Below, piece after piece: positions 1 through 6,336 of a stretch of 8,699 nt of DNA (its first letter is position 1; the number at the start of each line of letters is the position of its first letter). This stretch comes from Deltaproteobacteria bacterium. GTDB lineage: Bacteria > Desulfobacterota > Dissulfuribacteria > Dissulfuribacterales > UBA3076. The notes beneath the pieces are model-generated. The model did not search any database, was not told where the DNA came from, and saw only the letters and a list, made by a program, of their open reading frames with translations. The translations under genes were made by a program, and so were the position numbers. The stretch lies in assembly GCA_013138705.1 (NCBI GenBank), contig WTCF01000186.1:1-8699 (forward strand), given 5' to 3'.

Positions 1-842
1 TAATGGGCCATGATAGCCACGTGTTTGCCGCCCTTTACCATACGCTCCATCAGTCTCAAAAGATCGTCAGCATCGCTGTCACTTACATAGCGATATGGCC
101 AGTAGGTCAGGGACTTGGTTCCTATACGGATGGTATGTATGTGCTCGAACTCAGGCTGCAACAATGGTTTTACATATTCCTTGAGCAGGCTGGTTTTCAT
201 GACCATAGGGTCACCACCGGTGAGCAGAAGATCAGTAACATCCTTGTGCTCGGCCAGGTAGCGGTGCAGGTCGCGGATCTCGCTGGCAGAGAAACGCAGC
301 TCATCAATCCCAACGAACTGTGCCCATCGAAAACAGAAGGTACAATAGGTATGGCAGGTCTGACCCTGGCGGGGGAAAAACAGTACGGTTTCCCGGTACT
401 TGTGTTGCATTCCCTTGAGGGGTCGGCCATCCAGAACAGGGACATTCAGAATCTGCTGACCGGCAGGATGGGGATTGAGCTCTGCGCGTATTTCATTGGC
501 CACGGTCCGTATCTGCTTGTCGTCAGCACCTTTGCGGAGTAAGTTTGCCATGCGATTAAAGTGTTCAGTGGTCAACATGTCCTGCTGTGGAAATGTGAGT
601 CGAAAAATGGGATCATCTGGTACATTCTCCCAGTTTATGAGGTCTTCAATCACATACTGATTGACTCGGAATGGGAGTACTTTGGCCACTACCTGCATGG
701 CAAAACGCATGTCGTGAGGCAATTTTGCAATTTGGGGTATCTGGTCAAGTTGACGCGCAGAAAAAAAACGAAGATGCAAAGGTCGCCTATTCGGGACCGA
801 ATGCGTTCGGGAAGTTTGCTTAAGCTTCGGAGCGTAATACAT
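1..842 (-). CDS. KamA-family (lysine 2,3-aminomutase-like) radical SAM protein, C-terminus beyond the window
   Basis: Read on the minus strand from ATG at 842, this gives 280 residues with no stop up to the window edge. A [4Fe-4S] radical SAM motif CHTYCTFC is seen (C163, C167, C170; CX3CX2C), followed by FRW. The SAM-binding segment LLLTGGDP follows at about residues 205-212, then IRIGTKSLTYWPYRYV at about 238-253, which matches the place of the 'RIGSRTP' segment of lysine 2,3-aminomutase. Known family members use SAM and PLP to move an amino group between carbons 2 and 3. The PLP-lysine and substrate-carboxylate residues would lie in the missing C-terminal part, so aminomutase activity cannot be confirmed. 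The FRW and TKSLTYWPYR wording differs from classical KamA (CSMYCRHCTRR) and from EpmB, suggesting a separate subfamily of unsettled substrate. An SD-like GAAGGGA 8 nt upstream supports the ATG. The gene is divergent from hisS. I am sure of the superfamily and unsure of the reaction. Confidence 0.88.
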   Translation of the reverse strand, partial: MYYAPKLKQTSRTHSVPNRRPLHLRFFSARQLDQIPQIAKLPHDMRFAMQVVAKVLPFRVNQYVIEDLINWENVPDDPIFRLTFPQQDMLTTEHFNRMANLLRKGADDKQIRTVANEIRAELNPHPAGQQILNVPVLDGRPLKGMQHKYRETVLFFPRQGQTCHTYCTFCFRWAQFVGIDELRFSASEIRDLHRYLAEHKDVTDLLLTGGDPMVMKTSLLKEYVKPLLQPEFEHIHTIRIGTKSLTYWPYRYVSDSDADDLLRLMERMVKGGKHVAIMAH

Positions 843-850
843 AATGCATA

Positions 851-857
851 TCCCTTC
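851..857 (-). promoter_or_regulatory. Ribosome binding site of the KamA-like gene
   Basis: On the minus strand the sequence GAAGGGA ends 8 nt before the ATG at 842. It is the only good SD match before a start in this frame; the frame is closed upstream by a stop at 879-881. It therefore fixes the start at 842. Confidence 0.55.
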
Positions 858-1175
858 GAATGTCTTTAGTCGTGATACCTACAGGATAAATTTTGCCAAC
901 CAGTCAATTCAAAAAGCCACAACAGGATGGCTATTATCTGATGATAGGTGCTCGTTTGCCCTCAAAAAAAAGCGATTATGGCTTTTTCTCTGCCACAATG
1001 GGTCATGTATAAACTTTTTTAACGTACCATTTCCTGGCACAGGTTTCAATCCGCCCTGGAGGGAATATGACCTTTTTATAGTCTTGCCGGCAAATTATTG
1101 CGGTTGAGTATCTTGAACTGCCGGACATTGTCGATTAAGAGACTGAGGTCAAAATCAGCTGAACTGTGAACCCTA

Positions 1176-1205
1176 AACCTTTGAACCTTTGAACCTTTGA
1201 ACCTA
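1176..1205. repeat. 8-bp tandem repeat (AACCTTTG) upstream of hisS
   Basis: Three exact copies of AACCTTTG occupy 1176-1199, followed by a partial AACCTA at 1200-1205. Degenerate relatives (GTGAACCCTA before, TAAACCCC after) widen the tract to about 1162-1213. It ends just before the hisS SD. No coding frame and no strong fold is evident. Its role is unknown; it resembles low-complexity intergenic tracts I associate with deltaproteobacterial genomes, which is recollection and not a search result. Confidence 0.85.
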
Positions 1206-1219
1206 TAAACCCCCACAAC

Positions 1220-1224
1220 AGGAG
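1220..1224 (+). promoter_or_regulatory. hisS: Ribosome binding site deciding the GTG start of hisS
   Basis: AGGAG lies 6 nt before GTG at 1231. The next residues, PIRAVRGFKDVLP, match the usual HisRS N-terminus, so GTG rather than a later ATG is the start. Confidence 0.8.
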
Positions 1225-1230
1225 CCGGAA

Positions 1231-2481
1231 GTGCCTATAAGAGCTGTTCGCGGATTTAAGGATGTATTGCCTGATGAGATTGAGCTCTGGCATCGGGTTG
1301 AGTCCATTGCCCGCGGTGTTTTCAATGCCTTCGGTCTGAAAGAGATACGGATTCCTTTGCTGGAAAAGACCGAGATTTTTTCTCGGAGTATTGGCGAACT
1401 TACTGATATCGTTGAAAAGGAGATGTACACATTCATCGACAGGAGCGGTGATTCTCTGACCCTCAGGCCTGAGGCAACAGCAGGTCTTGTAAGAGCCGTA
1501 AACGAGCATAAGCTTTTTGCCCAGTCTCCGGTGCTGAAGCTGTTTACAACAGGGCCCATGTTCAGGCATGAACGCCCCCAAAAAGGCAGGCTCCGTCAAT
1601 TTCATCAGATAAATGTGGAAGTGATGGGAACAAAGGCCCCTTTTTCAGATACTGAGGTCATCTGGATGGCATGGGACATTCTGGAGCAGCTTGGACTCAA
1701 GGACCTGCGTCTGGAAATCAATTCCCTGGGTTGCCCTGCATGCAGGCCCATGTATAGGGATGATCTGAAGGTATATCTTGAGGGTGTATTTCAGGATCTC
1801 TGTCCTGACTGCCAAAGAAGGAGCAAGATAAATCCTCTAAGGGTCTTTGATTGTAAGAACGAAGCCTGCAGGAAAATTATGGCCAAGGCACCCCTGAACA
1901 GGGAATATTTATGTACTGAATGTGCGGACCACCTGGAGAAGGTCTTGGCCTTTCTTAAGACCTTGGATATACCATTTGTCATAAATCCTTACCTGGTAAG
2001 GGGGCTTGATTACTATGTAATGACCACCTTTGAGATAGTCTCTCCTGATCTGGGTGCCCAGAGCACAGTGGCTGCAGGAGGCAGATATGACGGCCTTTTA
2101 AAGGCCCTGGGCGGACCTGATCTTCCTGGAGTCGGGATGGCAATCGGGGTTGACCGGTTGTTGCTGCTCGTTGAAAAGGATAAGAAGGGACCATCTATTG
2201 ATCTGTTTATAGCAGCTCTGGGTCCCAAGGCCGGAAAAGAGGTCATGCCCTGGATAAAGCACTGGCGCCGTCAAGGGCTGGCTGTGCAGATGTCATACGA
2301 GGAAAAGGGCCTTAAGGCCCAGATGAAGCAGGCCGGTAGGGCAGGGGCCTGTTATGTGCTCATAGTGGGAGAAGACGAGCTTGATAAAAAACAGGTGGTG
2401 CTCAGAGATATGATGACCCGCGATCAGCACGAGGTACCTGTTGATGATGTGATTTTAGCAGTGGAGAGTCTGGTTAGGTAG
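1231..2481 (+). CDS. hisS: Histidyl-tRNA synthetase
   Basis: A class II aminoacyl-tRNA synthetase that charges tRNA-His with histidine in the cytoplasm. At 416 residues it is full length for a bacterial HisRS (about 420). The N-terminal RGFKDVLP (7-14) and LRPEATAGLVRA (78-89) are typical. Motif 2 is seen as MFRHERPQKGRLRQFHQ (110-126), the HisA motif as LVRGLDYY (255-262), the HisB motif as AGGRYDGL (282-289), and motif 3 as VGMAIGVDRL (301-310). The anticodon-binding domain runs from about 323 to the end. The insertion between motif 2 and HisA carries four cysteine pairs (C168/C171, C191/C194, C208/C213, C228/C231), which could bind metal. The start is GTG, fixed by AGGAG at 1220-1224. aspS follows 65 bp downstream in the same direction with no terminator between, so the two are probably one transcript. 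Confidence 0.97.
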   Translation: MPIRAVRGFKDVLPDEIELWHRVESIARGVFNAFGLKEIRIPLLEKTEIFSRSIGELTDIVEKEMYTFIDRSGDSLTLRPEATAGLVRAVNEHKLFAQSPVLKLFTTGPMFRHERPQKGRLRQFHQINVEVMGTKAPFSDTEVIWMAWDILEQLGLKDLRLEINSLGCPACRPMYRDDLKVYLEGVFQDLCPDCQRRSKINPLRVFDCKNEACRKIMAKAPLNREYLCTECADHLEKVLAFLKTLDIPFVINPYLVRGLDYYVMTTFEIVSPDLGAQSTVAAGGRYDGLLKALGGPDLPGVGMAIGVDRLLLLVEKDKKGPSIDLFIAALGPKAGKEVMPWIKHWRRQGLAVQMSYEEKGLKAQMKQAGRAGACYVLIVGEDELDKKQVVLRDMMTRDQHEVPVDDVILAVESLVR

Positions 2482-2484
2482 GTT

Positions 2485-2512
2485 ACTGGTTGCTGGTTAC
2501 GAGTTACGGGTT
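2485..2512. repeat. 7-bp-unit degenerate tandem repeat between hisS and aspS
   Basis: Four consecutive heptamers ACTGGTT, GCTGGTT, ACGAGTT and ACGGGTT fill 2485-2512. The pattern seems to begin earlier: CTGGTT at 2470-2475 lies inside the last codons of hisS, and GGTT at 2481-2484 touches its TAG stop. The tract takes up most of the 65-bp gap. It is a different word and period from the repeat before hisS. Function unknown. Confidence 0.75.
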
Positions 2513-2546
2513 GGTGGATATTCTAGTCGAAGATGAGGTAAATTGA

Positions 2547-4337
2547 ATGGATTTAATGGATGGGCTGAAGCGTACCCATGATTGTTATAGTCTTACAGAG
2601 ACGGTCCTGGACCAGGACGTGGTTTTGATGGGATGGGTGCTCAGACGGCGGGATCACGGGGGGCTTATTTTTATAGACCTTCGCGATCGCAAAGGTATCA
2701 CCCAGGTGGTATTTGCACCTGAGGTACACGCTGATTCACATCAAAAGGCACACAGTCTCAGGAGTGAGTATGTTATTGCAGTTAAAGGCATGGTCCGCAG
2801 AAGACCCGAGGGCATGGCGAATCCAAAGATAAAGACCGGCATGATAGAAGTCGCATGCCGTGATCTGCGCATTCTGAACACCTCCAAGACCCCTGCATTT
2901 TCCCTTGATGAGGAAGGAGAAATATCTGAGAACCTGAGGCTGACATATCGATATCTGGACCTTAGAAGACCCCACATGGTTGAGAGCATAAGTCTGCGGC
3001 ACAGGGTCTGTCAGGCCATGAGAGCCTATTTGAATAGCAGGGACTTTCTCGAGATCGAAACCCCTATGCTGACAAGGAGTACCCCTGAGGGTGCCAGGGA
3101 CTACCTCGTGCCCAGCAGGGTTAACCCTGGTCGCTTTTATGCCCTGCCACAGTCTCCCCAGCTCTATAAACAAATCCTTATGATCTCCGGTCTTGAGCGT
3201 TATTACCAGATAGTCAAGTGTTTCAGGGATGAGGACCTGAGGGCTGATCGTCAGCCCGAGTTTACACAACTGGATATGGAGATGTCCTTTATTGATGAAG
3301 ACGACATTATTGACCTGATAGAGGGTCTGATGTGCTTCCTGTTTAAGGAGGCCCTGGGCAAGGATGTCAAGACACCGTTTCAAAAGCTGACCTTTCAGGA
3401 GGCAATGGATCGTTTCGGGACCGACCGTCCGGATATGCGCTTCGGCCTGGAGCTCTGCGATATATCGGACATTGCTGCCGGATGCGGGCTAAAGGTCTTT
3501 CAGGAGGTGGTTTCTGCCGGCGGTGTGGTAAAGGCCATAAATGCAAAAGGCATGGGTGATCTTTCCAGGAAGGACCTGGATGATCTTACTGAGTTTGCAA
3601 TAGGCCTTGGGGCCAAGGGGCTTGCCTGGGTAAAAATAAAGGAAGACGGCTCCTGGCAGTCACCCATAGCAAAATTCTTTTCTGAGGAAGAAAAAAGGGC
3701 AATTGCCCAGCGGTTAGATGCGACTCCTGAAGATATAATGTTCTTCGGGGCGGATCAAAAGGCCACGGCATACAGGGTCTTGGGAGAGCTCAGGATGGAG
3801 CTTGCCAAGCGCCGGAATCTTATTCCTGAAGGAAAATTTAATTTTATATGGATTACTGAGTTCCCTCTGTTAGAATATGATGAAGATGAGGGAAGGTTTG
3901 TGGCTCTGCACCATCCATTTACTTCCCCAAGGACCGAGGACATGGAATTGTTATCCAGCGACCCTGCGAACGTAAGATCCAGGGCCTATGACCTGGTTCT
4001 TAATGGAGTTGAGATAGGTGGAGGCAGTATTCGTATTCATCAGACTTCTGTTCAGGAAGCCGTCTTCAGAGCTTTATCAATCTCCGAAGAAGAGGCCCGG
4101 GACAAATTTGGCTTCCTTCTTGAGGCCCTGGAATATGGGGCCCCGCCTCACGGAGGTATTGCTTTTGGCCTGGACCGTCTGGTAATGCTTATGGCAGGAA
4201 AAGATACCATAAGGGATGTCATGGCCTTTCCAAAGACCCATAAGGCCCAGTGTCTCTTGACTCATGCCCCTGCAAATGTAAGTATGGCTCAGTTGGCTGA
4301 GCTTTATTTAAAACCTGGCTGGAAGAAAAGTGCCTAA
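2547..4337 (+). CDS. aspS: Aspartyl-tRNA synthetase (bacterial type, probably non-discriminating)
   Basis: A class II synthetase that charges tRNA-Asp with aspartate in the cytoplasm. At 596 residues it is the normal length for bacterial-type AspRS with the GAD insertion (about 590). An N-terminal OB anticodon-binding fold (about 1-110) contains WVLRRRDHGGLIFIDLRDR. The catalytic core follows, with PQSPQLYKQ (201-209), motif 2 FRDEDLRADRQPEFTQ (226-241), a GAD-like insertion (about 285-425) and motif 3 FGLDRLVMLMAG (540-551). His37 in RRRDHGG corresponds to the His reported in the non-discriminating Pseudomonas aeruginosa enzyme, where E. coli AspRS has Leu. This suggests it also forms Asp-tRNA-Asn for GatCAB to amidate; that is inference. 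GAGG at 2535-2538, 8 nt upstream, supports ATG at 2547; ATG at 2556 is a less likely alternative. The last two sense codons and the stop lie inside a short repeat (4327-4360). Confidence 0.97.
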   Translation: MDLMDGLKRTHDCYSLTETVLDQDVVLMGWVLRRRDHGGLIFIDLRDRKGITQVVFAPEVHADSHQKAHSLRSEYVIAVKGMVRRRPEGMANPKIKTGMIEVACRDLRILNTSKTPAFSLDEEGEISENLRLTYRYLDLRRPHMVESISLRHRVCQAMRAYLNSRDFLEIETPMLTRSTPEGARDYLVPSRVNPGRFYALPQSPQLYKQILMISGLERYYQIVKCFRDEDLRADRQPEFTQLDMEMSFIDEDDIIDLIEGLMCFLFKEALGKDVKTPFQKLTFQEAMDRFGTDRPDMRFGLELCDISDIAAGCGLKVFQEVVSAGGVVKAINAKGMGDLSRKDLDDLTEFAIGLGAKGLAWVKIKEDGSWQSPIAKFFSEEEKRAIAQRLDATPEDIMFFGADQKATAYRVLGELRMELAKRRNLIPEGKFNFIWITEFPLLEYDEDEGRFVALHHPFTSPRTEDMELLSSDPANVRSRAYDLVLNGVEIGGGSIRIHQTSVQEAVFRALSISEEEARDKFGFLLEALEYGAPPHGGIAFGLDRLVMLMAGKDTIRDVMAFPKTHKAQCLLTHAPANVSMAQLAELYLKPGWKKSA

Positions 4338-4360
4338 AGTGAGCTAAAGTGCCTAAAGTT
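4327..4360. repeat. 9-10-bp repeat (AAAGTGCCT) spanning the aspS stop codon
   Basis: Units read AAAGTGCCT (4327-4335), AAAGTGAGCT (4336-4345), AAAGTGCCT (4346-4354) and AAAGTT (4355-4360). The aspS TAA (4335-4337) bridges the first two units, and the codons for Ser595 and Ala596 fall within the first. The tract therefore supplies the C-terminus and stop of aspS. Function unknown. Confidence 0.8.
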
Positions 4361-4448
4361 GTGGTATGCGCTTTCAGCGCGGTCAATTTTATAAGTATAT
4401 GGCCGGTTTATCCGGGTTGGGAATTGAGGAATAATAAACAAAATAGTA

Positions 4449-4477
4449 CCTTTCATTCAATGTTTAAAACATATAAT
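4449..4477 (+). promoter_or_regulatory. Candidate sigma-70-type promoter for the condensing-enzyme gene
   Basis: A perfect -10 hexamer TATAAT sits at 4472-4477. The -35 region is poor: CTTTCA at 4450-4455 with a 16-bp spacer is the best match. Transcription would start near 4484, leaving a leader of about 20 nt before the ATG at 4507 and its SD AAGGAG. The weak -35 would fit an activated or otherwise regulated promoter, but AT-rich sequence can also produce this by chance. Confidence 0.45.
4460..4472. promoter_or_regulatory. 13-bp perfect palindrome overlapping the -10 element; possible operator
   Basis: ATGTTT-A-AAACAT is a perfect inverted repeat with a single-base centre. It lies in the spacer of the candidate promoter and its last base is the first base of TATAAT. 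A regulator bound here would block polymerase. No repressor gene lies next to it in the window, and AT-rich palindromes of this size arise by chance fairly often. Confidence 0.35.
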
Positions 4478-4506
4478 TCAGCATTATGATTAAGTAAGGA
4501 GTTTTT

Positions 4507-6336
4507 ATGGCAAAGTGGAATCCTGGACGCAGATTATTGGATCGCCAAGGTGGTGAATACTGGAATTTCAGTCTTCAGGATGTCTCCCAGGCTGATCTCA
4601 TGAGAGATATCTATCCATATAGTGATGTCTGTAAGATTGATTTTGACCACAAGCATATGATGCCGTCTCCATGTGTAGACATGCTCATAACTGATACTAC
4701 CTTCAGAGATGGCCAGCAGGCACGACCCCCATACAGCGTGAAACAGATTAGCGAGATTTTCGATTTAATGCACCGTATGGGAGGCCCAAAGGGGATAATC
4801 CGTCAATCTGAATTTTTTCTGTACACCTCCAAGGACAAGGAAGCCGTGGAAAAATGCAGGGAGAAGGGATATGACTTTCCCCAGATTACAGGGTGGATAA
4901 GGGCAAAGGCCGAAGACCTGAAGCTCGTAAAGGAAATGGGCTTAAGGGAGACTGGTATCCTTACCTCTGCCTCTGATTATCATATATATCTGAAGCTAAA
5001 AAGGACCAGGGCCCAGGCCATGGAGGCCTACCTGGCCATAGTTAAGGAGGCCCTGGATCTGGGAATAATTCCCCGTTGCCATTTTGAGGACATTACCAGG
5101 GCAGACTTATATGGCTTTTGCGTGCCTTTTGCAATAGAGCTTATGAAGTTGAGAAAAGAGAGTGGGGTAGATATAAAGATCAGGCTGTGTGATACCCTTG
5201 GTTATGGCGTTACATACCCTGGTGCGGCTCTTCCAAGGAGTGTTCCGAAGCTGGTAAGGGCAATGATAGATGACGCCGGAGTGCCGGGAGAACTCCTTGA
5301 GTGGCATGGCCACAACGACTTTCACAAGACAGTGATTAACGCCACTACGGCATGGCTCTATGGGTGTGGTGCTGTAAACGGTACTCTGCTGGGGTTCGGC
5401 GAGCGTACAGGCAATACTCCAATAGAGGCGGTATTAATAGAACGCATTGCCCTGAGAGGAACCGATGATGGTATAGACACAAAGGCCATTACAGAGATGG
5501 GCAGATATTTTGAGAGGGAACTCGAGGTACATATTCCCAAGAACTATCCCCTGGTTGGCGAGAATTTCAACGCCACCAGTGCGGGCATACATGCAGACGG
5601 TCTGCTCAAGAACGAGGAAATTTACAATATATTCGACACGGGCAAGATCCTCGGCAGGCCGGTAGCTGTCATTATTTCCGACAAGTCCGGTACGGCAGGC
5701 ATCGCACACTGGATAAATGCACACCGGGAACTGGATGGTGAACAAAGGATCGATAAACGTCATCCGGGAGTTGTGCGGATATACAAGCAGGTTATGAGAG
5801 AGTATGAGCAGGGTAGGGTTACCTCCATGTCAAATGAAGAGATGAATATCCTTGCCAGAAAGTACCTGCCCGAGCTCTTTATTTCCGAGTTTGACAAGCT
5901 TAAGCTCAAGGCCCATGAACTGGCCTTCCACCTGGTGGAGGACCTGATAGATCGTAAAGAGATACAATCCATGGATCCTGAACTTGCAAAGCCCATTTTT
6001 ATCCAAATCCTTGACGATAATCCTTTTATTCAGTTTCTTTACGTGGTGAATGCAGACGGACGCAAGATCACCCAGAACTTCACTCATCTGGAAGATAGGG
6101 CTAAATATGCAAACTACCAGTTGGATAGCGATTTTTCCGCCCGTCCCTGGTTTATTGAGCCCATAAAGGATGGCGAGATCCATGTCAGTGAATTTTATAC
6201 ATCCAGGATCACAGATGCCCTCTGTATTACAGTATCAGGCCCGATCCGCAATGATGAAGATGAGATTGTCGGTATACTGGGAATAGATCTACGATTTGAA
6301 GACCTCGCCAAAATGGAGCAGGAATCCGAGGAATGA
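4507..6336 (+). CDS. DRE-TIM metallolyase (Re-citrate synthase-like) with C-terminal Cache-like domain
   Basis: A cytosolic HMGL-like condensing enzyme of 609 residues. The TIM barrel starts at ITDTTFRDGQQARPPYS (61-77); D68 and the HxH of WHGHND (H267, H269) are the expected divalent-metal ligands. Further hallmarks are GFGERTGNTPIEA (297-308), NATSAGIHADG (355-365) and EIYNIFDTGKILGRPVAV (371-388). The wording GIIRQSEFFLYTSKD and EWHGHNDFHK fits the Re-citrate synthase group (Clostridium kluyveri type), which condenses acetyl-CoA with oxaloacetate, better than LeuA or NifV; homocitrate or another 2-oxoacid product cannot be excluded by eye. Instead of a LeuA regulatory domain, helices at about 440-488 lead into a segment (489-605) with RPWF (546-549), FYTSRITDALCITVSGPI and GILGIDLRFEDL, which reads as a Cache/PDC-type sensor fold. 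No signal peptide or membrane segment is seen, so this domain would be cytosolic. AAGGAG 5 nt before the ATG fixes the start. The downstream radical SAM gene overlaps by 41 nt. Confidence 0.85.
   Translation: MAKWNPGRRLLDRQGGEYWNFSLQDVSQADLMRDIYPYSDVCKIDFDHKHMMPSPCVDMLITDTTFRDGQQARPPYSVKQISEIFDLMHRMGGPKGIIRQSEFFLYTSKDKEAVEKCREKGYDFPQITGWIRAKAEDLKLVKEMGLRETGILTSASDYHIYLKLKRTRAQAMEAYLAIVKEALDLGIIPRCHFEDITRADLYGFCVPFAIELMKLRKESGVDIKIRLCDTLGYGVTYPGAALPRSVPKLVRAMIDDAGVPGELLEWHGHNDFHKTVINATTAWLYGCGAVNGTLLGFGERTGNTPIEAVLIERIALRGTDDGIDTKAITEMGRYFERELEVHIPKNYPLVGENFNATSAGIHADGLLKNEEIYNIFDTGKILGRPVAVIISDKSGTAGIAHWINAHRELDGEQRIDKRHPGVVRIYKQVMREYEQGRVTSMSNEEMNILARKYLPELFISEFDKLKLKAHELAFHLVEDLIDRKEIQSMDPELAKPIFIQILDDNPFIQFLYVVNADGRKITQNFTHLEDRAKYANYQLDSDFSARPWFIEPIKDGEIHVSEFYTSRITDALCITVSGPIRNDEDEIVGILGIDLRFEDLAKMEQESEE

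Larger units (their letters stand above)
843..1230. other. Divergent intergenic region between the KamA-like gene and hisS
   Basis: These 388 bp separate two divergently read genes and should hold both promoters. I see no convincing -35/-10 pair for hisS. On the minus strand a weak candidate for the KamA-like gene is TTGAAT followed, about 16 nt later, by TTTATC. A perfect 10-bp palindrome TTGCCGGCAA lies at 1084-1093. The right end, about 1162-1213, is a degenerate tract built on AACCTTTG (annotated separately). The open frame at 844-1107 has no SD and no recognisable protein character, so I do not call it a gene. Confidence 0.6.

Noticed and set aside
3..542. Plus-strand open frame of 179 codons
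   Set aside because: It is the codon-for-codon mirror of the KamA-like gene on the minus strand, which has clear radical SAM motifs; the plus reading has no family character.
967..987. Hairpin AAAAAGC / GCTTTTT with a T-run, terminator-like
   Set aside because: The stem has only two G-C pairs, and it lies between two divergent genes where no transcript needs ending; likely an AT-rich chance fold.
1068..1082. Tiny ORF (Met-Thr-Phe-Leu) after GGAGGGA upstream of hisS as a leader peptide
   Set aside because: It has no histidine codons, the SD is too close to the ATG, and no attenuator hairpins are visible.
844..1107. Plus-strand open frame in the divergent intergenic region
   Set aside because: No SD, no recognisable motif, and it would begin over the ribosome binding site of the KamA-like gene.
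1176..1205. CRISPR-like array
   Set aside because: Units are 8 bp and directly adjacent with no spacers; this is a simple tandem repeat.
2736..3383. Minus-strand open frame of 215 codons
   Set aside because: It lies fully antisense to aspS, whose reading is unambiguous; long antisense frames are expected from the codon bias.
4368..4380. GCGC-TTTCA-GCGC hairpin after aspS
   Set aside because: Only 4 bp of stem and no following T-run, so not a credible intrinsic terminator.
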